A stretch of DNA of 64,000 bases from JAHJQZ01 sp963667595. GTDB taxonomy: Bacteria > Pseudomonadota > Alphaproteobacteria > Rhizobiales > Devosiaceae. Made by a program: the position numbers and the translations under genes. The number at the start of each line of letters is the position of its first letter. Within the stretch, counting starts at the first letter, position 1. Location of the stretch: contig CAXXWD010000001.1 in NCBI GenBank assembly GCA_963667595.2, positions 558,001 through 622,000 on the forward strand, read 5' to 3'. Below are positions 10,012 to 19,065 of this stretch, piece after piece. Under the pieces are notes generated by a model. That model had not been told where the DNA came from. It worked only from the letters and a program-made list of their open reading frames with translations, and did no database searches.

Positions 10012-10395
10012 ATGAAAAGACACAGGGGAATCCTGTCGCTGCTGACCCTGTCGCTGGCCTTTGGCCTGTTGCCAGTGGCGGCGGCCGATGCCGCCGGCTC
10101 CAGGCTGACGATCTATAACGGCATCCGGAATGTCGACGTGATCAGCGTGAAGGTCCGTGGTGGCAAGGTCACCGGCTTCAAGCGGCTGAAGCCCGGTCAG
10201 GGGATCAAGATCAACGCCAGTTCCGGCGATGGCAAATGCGCCGCCTGGCTCGTGGCGCGCGTCGAGGACGGCAATGCCGCCAACGCATTGATCGATGTGT
10301 GTTCGGGTGGACGCTTTGTGGTGCGGGTCACGCCAGGTAACCCGGATGGCCGCACCGGCGGGCCGAATGATCTCGGCATCGACGTGCTCAAGTAA
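10012..10395 (+). CDS. Small secreted protein of unknown function
   Basis: The start is ATG 10012, preceded by GGGAGG. Residues 1-28 look like a signal peptide (basic start, hydrophobic core, cleavage near ADAAG). The mature part is about 100 residues, beta-rich in appearance, with two Cys (in GKCAAW and DVCSGG) that could form a disulfide. Similar small periplasmic proteins are common in this group, but I do not recognise a named family. Confidence 0.6.
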   Translation: MKRHRGILSLLTLSLAFGLLPVAAADAAGSRLTIYNGIRNVDVISVKVRGGKVTGFKRLKPGQGIKINASSGDGKCAAWLVARVEDGNAANALIDVCSGGRFVVRVTPGNPDGRTGGPNDLGIDVLK

Positions 10396-10419
10396 GGCGA
10401 TCCGACGCGATCGGTAAAA

Positions 10420-10470
10420 CTTTATCCATTGCGTGGCCGAGGACTTAACCGGCCACGCGCAAGGATAAAG
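10420..10470. repeat. Nested inverted repeat between two small secreted-protein genes
   Basis: An outer 8-bp pair (CTTTATCC 10420-10427 with GGATAAAG 10463-10470) encloses an inner perfect 9-bp pair (GCGTGGCCG 10431-10439 with CGGCCACGC 10450-10458) and a 10-base loop. No T-run follows, so it is not a standard terminator. It could be an RNA hairpin protecting the upstream mRNA or a repeat relic. Confidence 0.55.
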
Positions 10471-10507
10471 GTCTCGCATCGATTGAACCTTGCGAAGGAG
10501 CCAGGAT

Positions 10508-10804
10508 ATGCGCCTGTTTGACATGCGTTTGCTCACCCTTGTTATCGGACTCGCCGCCCTGACTGGCCTCGGAACCGGCATTGCCCAGGCCGCCGATTGC
10601 CCCGATGGCGCACGCAATGGAGCCGGGACGTGTGGCGCGACCGAAACCGCGTCCGGCGACCGGATCGGCGATGCTCCCTTCCCCGCCGCCTACCACGCCT
10701 ATCGTTTCAGTGCCATCGTCATGACCGGCGGGGGAACCGGTCCGCAAGCCGCGCCCTACACGTTTCCCACCCTTCCATCCCTTTCCTCCGAGGACGGCCA
10801 GTAG
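10508..10804 (+). CDS. Small secreted protein of unknown function
   Basis: This 98-aa protein starts at ATG 10508 with AAGGAG eight bases upstream. A signal peptide (about residues 1-28, ending near AQAAD) is followed by a short mature part with two Cys (DCPDG and GTCGA) and a Gly/Pro/Thr-rich tail. No domain is recognised. It follows another small secreted gene and the nested inverted repeat. Confidence 0.5.
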   Translation: MRLFDMRLLTLVIGLAALTGLGTGIAQAADCPDGARNGAGTCGATETASGDRIGDAPFPAAYHAYRFSAIVMTGGGTGPQAAPYTFPTLPSLSSEDGQ

Positions 10805-10964
10805 CGCGGCGGGCGAAAAGTGGATTTGCAGGTTCCGCCAAACCGCAGCGATCATTGACGAAAAGAGCCGGACGCTTCGGTGTCCCCAAAACGCCTGATG
10901 TCCTGAACTTGTCTTTATCTGAGGTCGACTGGCACAATTGCATAATTCCGGCTACCAAGGGGGC

Positions 10965-11192
10965 ATGCAGAACCCCTTTTCCGATCCGCTGGTCTTCTGG
11001 TCCCAGGTCCTTACCCGCCTTGGTCTGGTGCTTGCCGCCCTGGCCGTCGCACCGGCGGTTATCGACATCCTGATCTTCAAGGGTGCGGCGGCCGTCGTCG
11101 CTGTGCTGGCGCTTTACGCGCTCGTGCCGCTGGCGCTGCTCAGCCTCGTCGCCGGGGGCGGCCTGTGGGTCGTGAACAGATTCAAGAAGTAG
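10965..11192 (+). CDS. Small two-helix membrane protein
   Basis: About 75 residues with two hydrophobic stretches (starting near LVFWSQVLTRLGLV and VAVLALYALVPLALL) and a basic end NRFKK. The predicted form is an inner-membrane hairpin. ATG 10965 is preceded closely by AAGGGGG; TTG 10938 is an alternative. The next gene begins one base after its stop codon, suggesting cotranscription. Confidence 0.45.
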   Translation: MQNPFSDPLVFWSQVLTRLGLVLAALAVAPAVIDILIFKGAAAVVAVLALYALVPLALLSLVAGGGLWVVNRFKK

Positions 11193-11193
11193 A

Positions 11194-11802
11194 ATGCGCG
11201 GTACGAGGACCGAAGCGACGGCGCTTGCGACGCTCCTTATCGACATCCGCGCCTGCCATGCGTGCGACGCCGACCTGCCGCTGGGTCCGCGCCCCGTGTT
11301 GCGGGCCTCGGAAACGGCGCGGCTGCTGATCGTTGGCCAGGCGCCGGGCACGCGCGTGCACGAAACCGGCATCCCGTGGAACGATCGCTCGGGAGAGCGG
11401 TTGCGCTCCTGGCTCAAGATGACGCCCGAAACCTTCTACGACGAGACGCGCATCGCCATCGTCCCGATGGGGTTCTGTTATCCGGGGGTCAACGCCAAAG
11501 GCGGCGATCTGCCGCCCCGCCCGGAGTGTGCGCCGCTCTGGCATGCCCGCATCCGCGCCCTGTTGCCCGATATCAGGCTGACGCTGCTCGTCGGCCAATA
11601 CGCCCAAGCCTGGTATCTCGGCACGCGGCGCAGCAAGACGCTCACCGAAACGGTGCGCCGTTCTGCCGAGTTTCTGAAAGACGGGCTCGTGCCCCTGCCG
11701 CATCCGAGTTGGCGCACAACCGCGTGGGAACGCAAGAACCCATGGTTCACGGATGAACTGCTACCAAACCTGAGAGCGGAACTCGCCGCCCTGGGGCTAT
11801 GA
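11194..11802 (+). CDS. Uracil-DNA glycosylase superfamily protein
   Basis: This 202-aa protein has the fold markers of the UDG superfamily: a nucleotide-binding loop VGQAPG, followed by GIPWNDRSG, the central VGQYAQ strand, and the C-terminal HPSWR loop that in the family contacts DNA. It may excise damaged bases, but bacterial members of this branch are often of untested activity. A CxxC near residue 20 (CHAC) is not enough to claim the FeS cluster of family 4 or 5 enzymes. It starts just after a small membrane-protein gene. Confidence 0.75.
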   Translation: MRGTRTEATALATLLIDIRACHACDADLPLGPRPVLRASETARLLIVGQAPGTRVHETGIPWNDRSGERLRSWLKMTPETFYDETRIAIVPMGFCYPGVNAKGGDLPPRPECAPLWHARIRALLPDIRLTLLVGQYAQAWYLGTRRSKTLTETVRRSAEFLKDGLVPLPHPSWRTTAWERKNPWFTDELLPNLRAELAALGL

Positions 11803-11811
11803 AACGAGCGC

Positions 11812-12012
11812 TCAGGCGGCCTTGTCGAGGGCGACCGGTGCGTTCTCGACCATTTCGGTCGTCTCGGGAGTGAGATCGATCGGCGCCATTTCCTTGTCGT
11901 CGGTCGAAAACAGATGTTCGGGGCAATGCGCAAGCAATTGCTCCAGTTCCGCACTTCGTTGGCGAAGGCGGGGGTCATGCGCCACTTGGCGAGAGTTCTG
12001 GGCTTGAGACAT
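11812..12012 (-). CDS. Small hypothetical protein
   Basis: A 66-residue hydrophilic protein convergent with the UDG-like gene (9-base gap). It starts at ATG 12012; GTG 12021 adds three residues. No Shine-Dalgarno sequence is clear, no domain is recognised, and its reality is moderate. Confidence 0.35.
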   Translation of the reverse strand: MSQAQNSRQVAHDPRLRQRSAELEQLLAHCPEHLFSTDDKEMAPIDLTPETTEMVENAPVALDKAA

Positions 12013-12251
12013 CGAAAGCACGGTCGCTTGTTGGTCGGCAATGGTCCAGACTAGGCGGAAGTCATTGCCGGAAAGTTAGAACGCCTACAAAAAAGCCATC
12101 GAGTTAACCGGACTTTTACAAACGATGTCCGGACCCGTGACCCCTTCAAAATGGGCCCATTCTTCAAAGGATTCCAATCAGGATAAGTGTCGGCAGCTAT
12201 CACAGGAATTGACAGCTTGTGCGTCTTGCACCGCCACGCAGCGCAGCGGCG

Positions 12252-13160
12252 TTACGGGGCCATCTCTTCCGGCACGGTCTGACTGCGTACCCGGCGCTCG
12301 CGCGCCCAGACCAGCAGACCCGACCCCACGATGATCAGCGCTCCGATCAGGGAGATGGCATCGATGAAGTGTCCGAAGACCACCATCGAAATCACGATGG
12401 CCCAGGGCAGCATAAGGAAGTTGAACGGCTGAACCACACTGGCCGGGGCCAGCTTGAGCGCGGCCATCATCAGATAATGGCCGGAAATCGTGGTCATGAC
12501 CATCACGCCGAGCAACAAAAGCCCATTGAGATCCATCGGCAGCCAGAACCAGATGCCGACCGCCGTGGAACAGACCAGACCGACCATGCCGACATAGACC
12601 ATGCTGGTCGCGGTCGAATCCACCTGGGCCACCCTGCGGGTCATGACAGTGTAGGAGGCATAGGCCAGCACCGCGCCGCAGGCAAAAAAAACATCCGTTG
12701 TCACGGGCAAGCCACCCGGCCTCAGAATGATCAGCGCGCCGACAAACCCGGTGACCACGGCGCCGATCCGCCAGAGACCAACGCGTTCGCCGAGGATCGG
12801 AATCGCCAGCAAAGTCACCAGGAGCGGGTTGAGCAGTATGATCGATTGCAGTTCGGCCAGTGGTACCGAACGCACCGCCAGCGCGAACAGCCAGATATCC
12901 ACATTCAGGAGCAGACCGCGCAGGATCTGGGAAACCGGCATGCGCGACTGGAAGGCATGGGTAATCGGCCCCTGGCGCATGACCATCAGAAGCGAGAACA
13001 GGCCGAAGGCCCAATAGCGCATCATGGTGATCTGGAACGGCGACCAGGTCTGTACCAGAATCTTCGCCGACGCATCCTGGATGCCGAAGATCAGTATCGA
13101 CAGGATGGTCAGCATAATACCAAGGCTGGCGTTATCCCGTCCCGCCTTCAACGCCCTCAT
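12252..13160 (-). CDS. EamA/DMT-family inner-membrane exporter
   Basis: A 302-aa protein with about ten hydrophobic helices arranged as two EamA repeats, as in the drug/metabolite transporter superfamily. The second repeat begins near FFACGAVLAYASY. ATG 13160 is chosen because GGAG is seven bases upstream; a longer frame opens at 13214. Substrate unknown (metabolite or amino-acid efflux is typical). Monocistronic. Confidence 0.85.
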   Translation of the reverse strand: MRALKAGRDNASLGIMLTILSILIFGIQDASAKILVQTWSPFQITMMRYWAFGLFSLLMVMRQGPITHAFQSRMPVSQILRGLLLNVDIWLFALAVRSVPLAELQSIILLNPLLVTLLAIPILGERVGLWRIGAVVTGFVGALIILRPGGLPVTTDVFFACGAVLAYASYTVMTRRVAQVDSTATSMVYVGMVGLVCSTAVGIWFWLPMDLNGLLLLGVMVMTTISGHYLMMAALKLAPASVVQPFNFLMLPWAIVISMVVFGHFIDAISLIGALIIVGSGLLVWARERRVRSQTVPEEMAP

Positions 13161-13240
13161 GACGTGACTCCAACGAAAAACCCGGACCGCCTGGCCCGGG
13201 ATTGCGGAAGTCACATAGCGCCATTGCCTCGGTCTTGCCT

Positions 13241-13281
13241 AGAGCATCGGGCGTTTTGAGTGCATCAAAACGCCCGGCTCT
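13241..13281. repeat. Palindromic extragenic element
   Basis: A perfect 12-bp stem (13248-13259 with 13265-13276, loop GTGCA) is extended by AGAGC/GCTCT outside a two-base bulge. It sits in the spacer between divergent genes, in the style of REP-type elements of Hyphomicrobiales. No copy of this exact sequence was noticed elsewhere in the window. Confidence 0.6.
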
Positions 13282-13526
13282 CCGTTTTGAAGATCATAGC
13301 GGTTGGTGCGAAAACCGCGAAGAGGCCTTCGCGCCAAACGAAAACGGCACGAATGAACACGCCACCGCCCTTGCGAAAGCCGGCACAGGTTCGCGTGGCC
13401 GCATCGTTCCGGTTGGAAAACTGGACCCATTTTAACAAGCTGCTCTGGATTTTTACGACAACACTCCCATATCGGAGAGTTGGAGGGGCGTCGTTGGGGA
13501 GGCTCCAGCTCATCGGGGAGCGCATA

Positions 13527-14468
13527 TTGGCCTTTCTCCTTCTCGTCGTCGGTTTGGTGCTGCTTGCTCTTGCCGGGGATGCTTTGGTACGCGGATCGGT
13601 TCGCATCGCTGAGCAGATGCGCATTCCGCCAATCATTGTCGGGCTGACAATCGTCGCCTTCGGCACGTCCGCGCCCGAACTGATGGTCTCGCTCGAAGCG
13701 GCGCTCAAGGGTGCGCCGGGCCTGGCCATTGGCAATGTCATCGGCTCCAACATCGCCAACACCACGCTGGTACTCGGCCTGCCGGCCGTCCTCGTGCCCT
13801 TGTCCATGGCCGAACGCGGCGTACGCAACTCCCTGTTCTTCATGATCGGCATTTCGCTGGTCTTCATCATCATGGCCCAGGACCTCGACATCGACCGTCT
13901 CAATGGCGTCCTGCTCGTCGGCCTGCTCGTTTCCTATCTTCTTTACAGCGCCCTCGTCGTCCGACGCGGCCGGCAGGCGGAGGCGGACGTGCCGACCGAA
14001 AAGCCTGTCGGACTTGTTCTCGCCATCGTACTCGTCATCGTCGGACTCGGAGGCCTCGCCTATGGCGGCAAGCTGACGACCGACGGCGCGCTCGGCATCG
14101 CGGCGACATTCGGTCTGGCCGAAAGCACCATCGGGCTGACCATCGTCGCACTCGGGACCTCGCTGCCGGAGCTGGCCGCCAGCCTCGCGGCCGCCTTTCA
14201 CAAGCAGGCCGGGGTCGCCGTCGGCAATATCATCGGCTCGAACATCTTCAACATGCTCGGCATTCTCGGATTGACCTCGCTGGTCGTGCCGCTCGATGTC
14301 GATCCAGAACTCATCCACACCGACATATGGGTCATGCTGGCAACCTCGGCCCTGCTCCTGGTCCTTGCCTCCAGTTCCCACCGTATTGGCCGCTTTACAG
14401 GTCTGGTGCTGACCCTGATCTATATTGGTTATACAATACTCGCCATCAGCCACGGCATGATACATTAG
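13527..14468 (+). CDS. Calcium/sodium antiporter, CaCA family (YrbG-like)
   Basis: Two inverted Na_Ca_ex repeats are visible: GLTIVAFGTSAPEL with IGNVIGSNIAN in the first half, and GLTIVALGTSLPEL with VGNIIGSNIFN in the second. These are the ion-binding alpha repeats. About ten membrane helices. I prefer TTG 13527, which has GGGGAG six bases upstream and gives 313 residues, the normal size. Longer in-frame starts add a hydrophilic leader made partly of repeat DNA. The next gene starts four bases after the stop. Confidence 0.85.
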   Translation: MAFLLLVVGLVLLALAGDALVRGSVRIAEQMRIPPIIVGLTIVAFGTSAPELMVSLEAALKGAPGLAIGNVIGSNIANTTLVLGLPAVLVPLSMAERGVRNSLFFMIGISLVFIIMAQDLDIDRLNGVLLVGLLVSYLLYSALVVRRGRQAEADVPTEKPVGLVLAIVLVIVGLGGLAYGGKLTTDGALGIAATFGLAESTIGLTIVALGTSLPELAASLAAAFHKQAGVAVGNIIGSNIFNMLGILGLTSLVVPLDVDPELIHTDIWVMLATSALLLVLASSSHRIGRFTGLVLTLIYIGYTILAISHGMIH

Positions 14469-14472
14469 GGGC

Positions 14473-15249
14473 ATGAGGGATTCGGAGCCAAAAGGCATCG
14501 CACTTGTTACAGGGGCCGCGCATCGCGTCGGTGCGGTGATTGCGCGTCGGCTGGCGGAAGCCGGTTACGCCGTGGTGATCCACTATCACGGTTCCGGCAA
14601 ATCGGCCGAAGCGCTCGTCGCCGAAATCGAGAACCGGGACGGGCGGGCTGCCATTGTCCACGCCGACCTGACCGACCGCCGGCAGCGCGCCGATCTCATC
14701 GCCGCCGCCAGGCGGCGTTTCGGTCCCCTGAGCGTTCTCATCAACAATGCCTCGATCTACGAGCCGGACAGCGTCGACACACTTGACGAAAAGCTGTGGG
14801 ATCGACATTTCGCATTGCATGTCGAAGCGCCGCTGTTCTTGGCCCGCGATTTCGCCGCGCAACTGCCGCAAACTGTCGAAGGCAATATCGTAAACATCGT
14901 CGACGCCCGTGTCTTGCAACCAGTGCCCGCCTACATGTCCTACGGTCTCAGTAAAACCGCGCTTTTCAATGCCACGCGAACCCTGGCCCAATCCCTGGCG
15001 CCACGCATTCGCGTCAACGCCGTGGGGCCGGGACCAACCCTTGCCGAACGTGGCCAGTCCGAAGCGGCGTTCGCGGCACGCAGCGACGCCATGCCGCTGG
15101 GTCACGGCTCTCCGCCGGACGACATTGCCGCCGCCATTATCTATCTTCTCTCGGCGCGTTCGGTGACCGGGCAGATGCTGGCGGTCGATGGCGGCATCCA
15201 TCTCGAATGGCCCGACTGGGCCGATCCGACACCGCGCAGAAATGTCTGA
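14473..15249 (+). CDS. SDR oxidoreductase of the pteridine reductase (PTR1/FolM) type
   Basis: A 258-aa short-chain dehydrogenase with the nucleotide-binding motif TGAAHRVG (residues 13-20), where Arg follows as in pteridine reductases. The catalytic residues are Asp144, Tyr157 and Lys161. Asp in place of the usual Ser, and the 13/4 spacing to Tyr and Lys, match the Asp-Tyr-Lys triad of PTR1. Reduction of dihydrobiopterin or dihydromonapterin with NADPH is therefore likely. It overlaps uvrC by eight bases, a common arrangement in Hyphomicrobiales. Confidence 0.8.
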   Translation: MRDSEPKGIALVTGAAHRVGAVIARRLAEAGYAVVIHYHGSGKSAEALVAEIENRDGRAAIVHADLTDRRQRADLIAAARRRFGPLSVLINNASIYEPDSVDTLDEKLWDRHFALHVEAPLFLARDFAAQLPQTVEGNIVNIVDARVLQPVPAYMSYGLSKTALFNATRTLAQSLAPRIRVNAVGPGPTLAERGQSEAAFAARSDAMPLGHGSPPDDIAAAIIYLLSARSVTGQMLAVDGGIHLEWPDWADPTPRRNV

Positions 15250-17116
15250 TCTCACGACCGGCGCCGACATCATCAAGGCTTTCGTCAAGACGCTGCCCAC
15301 CGCGCCGGGCGTTTATCGCATGCTCGACGAGAACGGCGACGTCGTCTATGTCGGCAAGGCCAAAAGCCTCAAGGCGCGGGTGACCAACTACACGCGGCCA
15401 GAGGCCAATCCGGTCCGCATCCAGCGCATGATCGCCGCCACGCGCTCGATGGAGTTCGTTCGGACCGAAACCGAGTCCGAGGCGCTCTTACTCGAAGCCA
15501 ATCTCATCAAGCGGCTGAGGCCGCGCTTCAACGTCCTGTTGCGCGACGACAAGAGCTTTCCCTATATCCTCATCGCCACCGATCACGAAGCGCCCGTTCT
15601 TTTGAAACATCGTGGCGTCAGGCGCCGGCCGGGCCATTATTTCGGCCCCTTTGCGTCGGCCACGGCGGTGGGGCGCACCATCGCGGCGCTGCAAAAGGCG
15701 TTTCTCATCCGCAACTGCTCGGACAGTTTTTACGCCGCCCGCACCCGCCCCTGCCTGCAGCATCAGATCAAGCGCTGCGCCGCGCCCTGCACCGGAGAAA
15801 TCTCCATAAAGGATTACAAACGGCTGATCGAGGAGGCCCGCGCCTTTTTGTCCGGCAAGTCGCGCGCCGTGCAGGCCGACCTGTCGGCCGACATGAACGC
15901 GGCCGCCGAAGCACTCGATTTCGAACGCGCCGCGCTCCTGCGCGATCGCCTCTCTGCTCTCGCCCTCGTCCAGTCCCAGGGCGACATGACGGCGCGCGGC
16001 GTCGAAGAGGCGGATATTTTCGCCATCCATTCCGAAGCTGGCCAGTTCCTCATCGAGGTCTTTTTCTTCCGCGCCTACCAGAACTGGGGCAACCATGCCT
16101 TCCGGCCCCGCGCCGACGCCGCCATGGACGAAGCCGAGGTGCTCGAAGCCTTCATCGCCCAGTTCTACCAGGAGCACCTGCCGGCCAAAACGCTGCTCGT
16201 CAGTCATGATCTGAGCGAGCCGGACCTTCTGGAAGAAGCCCTGAGCGCCCGTGCCGGCCACCGCGTGCACGTGCTCGTGCCCAGGCGCGGCGAAAAACAC
16301 GAACTGGTGCTGCACGCGCTCAACAATGCCCGCGAGGCGCTGGGGCGCCAGCTCGCCGAAGGCTCGACGCAGAAAAAACTGCTGGCCGGTGTCGGGGAGG
16401 CCTTCGGCCTCGAGGAGGTGCCGCGCCGCATCGAGGTTTACGACAACTCCCACATCCAGGGCACCAATGCCGTCGGCGCCATGATCGTTGCCGGCGAGGA
16501 AGGCTTTTCCAAGCGGCACTATCGCACCTTCAACATCAAATCCGAGGAACTGACCCCCGGCGACGATTTCGGCATGATGCAGGAAGTCCTGACCCGGCGC
16601 CTGACCCGGCTCGCCGGCGAAAGCGCGATCGACGCCGAAGACGAGACGACCGGTATGCCGGACTGGCCCGACGTCATCTTCCTCGATGGCGGGCTCGGCC
16701 AGCTCCATGCGGTTCACGACGTCGTCTCAGGCATGAACCTGCCGCGCGAAATCATCTTCATCGGCATCGCCAAGGGAGAGGAACGTGACGCCGGACGCGA
16801 AAAGTTTTTCATTCGCGGCAAACCTCCCTTCATGCTGCCGGCCCGCGATCCGGTGCTCTACTACGTGCAGCGGCTGAGGGACGAAGCCCACCGTTTCGCC
16901 ATCGGCACCCATCGCGCCCGCCGCGCCAAATCCATGATCAGCAATCCGCTCGACGAGATCGAGGGAATCGGCCCGACCCGCAAACGCGCCCTTTTAAACC
17001 ATTTCGGTTCGGCCAAAGCCGTTTCGCGCGCAGCACTTGCCGATCTTTCCGCCGTGCCCGGCATCTCCGAAACCATGGCTCGCCAGATCTACGATCATTT
17101 CAATCAATCGGGATGA
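15242..17116 (+). CDS. uvrC: Excinuclease ABC subunit C
   Basis: UvrC makes the dual incisions in nucleotide excision repair. The 624-aa protein has an N-terminal GIY-YIG nuclease domain (GVYRML to VYVGKAKSLKARV), a UVR motif near ADMNAAAEALDFERAALLRD, an RNase H-like C-terminal endonuclease domain (IEVYDNSHIQG, FLDGGLGQL), and a tandem helix-hairpin-helix at the end (IEGIGPTRKRALLNHFGS). ATG 15242 lies inside the end of the SDR gene. Confidence 0.97.
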   Translation: MSDLTTGADIIKAFVKTLPTAPGVYRMLDENGDVVYVGKAKSLKARVTNYTRPEANPVRIQRMIAATRSMEFVRTETESEALLLEANLIKRLRPRFNVLLRDDKSFPYILIATDHEAPVLLKHRGVRRRPGHYFGPFASATAVGRTIAALQKAFLIRNCSDSFYAARTRPCLQHQIKRCAAPCTGEISIKDYKRLIEEARAFLSGKSRAVQADLSADMNAAAEALDFERAALLRDRLSALALVQSQGDMTARGVEEADIFAIHSEAGQFLIEVFFFRAYQNWGNHAFRPRADAAMDEAEVLEAFIAQFYQEHLPAKTLLVSHDLSEPDLLEEALSARAGHRVHVLVPRRGEKHELVLHALNNAREALGRQLAEGSTQKKLLAGVGEAFGLEEVPRRIEVYDNSHIQGTNAVGAMIVAGEEGFSKRHYRTFNIKSEELTPGDDFGMMQEVLTRRLTRLAGESAIDAEDETTGMPDWPDVIFLDGGLGQLHAVHDVVSGMNLPREIIFIGIAKGEERDAGREKFFIRGKPPFMLPARDPVLYYVQRLRDEAHRFAIGTHRARRAKSMISNPLDEIEGIGPTRKRALLNHFGSAKAVSRAALADLSAVPGISETMARQIYDHFNQSG

Positions 17117-17326
17117 AACGAGGTCCGTTGGTCCCAAAAGGCAGAAATCCTCTTTTGCCAGAACAGGAAACCGAAGGGCGGCCGACACCATTATCCGTCA
17201 TGAACAATGAAAATTGTTTCGCTGTTTTAGCCATTCCAGCCGAAGAATCTTGACGATCGTTGTCCACGCATCTAGGTAACGCGTTTACCGTTAAAACAAC
17301 GGGATGTCGTTTCGCGTCAGGTCTTC

Positions 17327-18991
17327 ATGAACCCCTATCTGGTCTTGCTCGACATTGCCGGTTCCGTGACCCTGCTCTTGTGGGCGGTACGCATGGTGCG
17401 TACGGGGGTGGAACGCAGCCAAGAGCCCGCCCTGAGGCGCATTCTGCGCGAGGGCAGCGGCGGCCGGTTGCGCGCGCTCTTCATCGGCACCGGCATCGCC
17501 ACCGTGCTGCAAAGCGCGACGGCCGTGGCCATTCTCGCAGCCGGCTTTGCCGCGAGTGGCATCATGAGCCTCGGCACCGGTCTTGCCGTCATGCTCGGTG
17601 CCGATATCGGCTCGGCCCTGGTGGTGCAGATCCTGACGCTTGATCTTGGCTGGCTGATCCCGCTGCTGCTGGTGACCGGCGGCATTCTGTTCTTCAAGGG
17701 ACGCTCGCGCCAGATGCGTCAGGGTGGACGCATCGCGCTCGGCGTTGCCCTGATCCTGGTTTCGCTCAACATGATCAGCGTAGCGACATTGCCGCTGCGC
17801 GAAGCCAGCCTGTTGCCGGGGATCGTCGCTTACCTCAGCGGCGATTTCATCTCCGCCTTCCTGATCGGCGCGGCGTTCGCCTGGCTGGTCCAGTCGAGCG
17901 TTGCCGCCATCCTAATGATCGCCGCCTTCGCCATCAGCGGCGTCATGCCGGTCGAACTCGGCGTTTCGCTGGTTCTGGGCGCCAATCTCGGCGGCGGCCT
18001 AGTGGCGTTCGGCCTGACGCGCAACATGGCGGTCGAGGCGCGGCGGATCGTTCTCGGCAATTTGATCTTCCGTGCCAGCGGCGCCGTTCTCGCTCTCTTG
18101 GGGTTCCAGCTCGTTCATCCGCCGCTCGATTTTATCGGCGCCGATGCCGCCCGGCAGCTTGTCAACCTGCATCTCGGGTTCAACATCCTTCTGGCCCTGA
18201 TCAGCCTGCCCCTGACCGGCCTCATGGCAAGGCTGACGACCCGCCTGGTCGCCACCACGCCGGACCCGGCGGTGCCCTTGCCGGAGCTGGCCTCCTGTCT
18301 CGATCAGGCGGTGGTCGACCAGCCGACCCTGGCTCTTGCCAGCGCCAAACGCGAACTGCTGCGCATGGCCGAAATCATCGAACGCATGTACCAGCCGGTC
18401 ATGGAGATTTACGAGACCGGCGATGCGGACAAGATCCGGCAGGTCAAGCTGCTCGAACGCGCCGCCAATCAGGCGCAAAAGGAGATCACGCTCTATCTGA
18501 CCCGCATCCAGTATCCCAAGAACGATGTCGACGACGAACGGCGCGGCGAGGAACTGGCCAATTTCGCCATCAATCTCGAATATGTCGGCGACGCCATCAC
18601 CAAGACGCTTTTGAAGCTCGCCGAGACGCGCCGCGACCAGAACCTCAAGTTCTCGGCTGCCGGCTGGCGCGAACTCAACGAACTGCACCATCGCGTCGGG
18701 CAGAACATGCAGCTCGCGCTCAACGTCTTGATGTCCGAGGACCGGGAATCGGCACGGCTTCTGGTCGCCGAAAAAGACGCCATGCGCAGCGCCGAACGCG
18801 AAAGCTCGACCGGCCATCTCAACCGCTTGCGCGAAGGCTCGGCGGCAAGCCTCGAGACATCCAGCATCCATCTCGAAACGGTCCGGACGCTCAAAACCAT
18901 CAACTCGCTGTTCGCCTCCGTCGCCTATCCGATCCTGTCCGATACCGGCGATTTGCTGACCAGCCGCCTCGTCCGCGACCGGATGGCCTGA
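17327..18991 (+). CDS. Na+/Pi cotransporter with C-terminal PhoU-like domain (YjbB/NptA type)
   Basis: A 554-aa inner-membrane protein with two Na_Pi_cotrans repeats marked by VLQSATAVAIL and LVQSSVAAIL, the QSS/QSA motifs of the family. A cytosolic helical PhoU-like region follows from about residue 330 (KRELLRMAEIIERMYQPVM). It probably moves phosphate, with export reported for E. coli YjbB. A 210-base spacer precedes it, containing TTGACG at 17250 that could serve as a -35 element. It appears monocistronic. Confidence 0.88.
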   Translation: MNPYLVLLDIAGSVTLLLWAVRMVRTGVERSQEPALRRILREGSGGRLRALFIGTGIATVLQSATAVAILAAGFAASGIMSLGTGLAVMLGADIGSALVVQILTLDLGWLIPLLLVTGGILFFKGRSRQMRQGGRIALGVALILVSLNMISVATLPLREASLLPGIVAYLSGDFISAFLIGAAFAWLVQSSVAAILMIAAFAISGVMPVELGVSLVLGANLGGGLVAFGLTRNMAVEARRIVLGNLIFRASGAVLALLGFQLVHPPLDFIGADAARQLVNLHLGFNILLALISLPLTGLMARLTTRLVATTPDPAVPLPELASCLDQAVVDQPTLALASAKRELLRMAEIIERMYQPVMEIYETGDADKIRQVKLLERAANQAQKEITLYLTRIQYPKNDVDDERRGEELANFAINLEYVGDAITKTLLKLAETRRDQNLKFSAAGWRELNELHHRVGQNMQLALNVLMSEDRESARLLVAEKDAMRSAERESSTGHLNRLREGSAASLETSSIHLETVRTLKTINSLFASVAYPILSDTGDLLTSRLVRDRMA

Positions 18992-19065
18992 ACAAACGGG
19001 TGTATGGGAGCAGTGTCGGGCTTTTCCTCCCCTTTTACGGGGAGGAAAAGAGGGGCCGACCTGAC

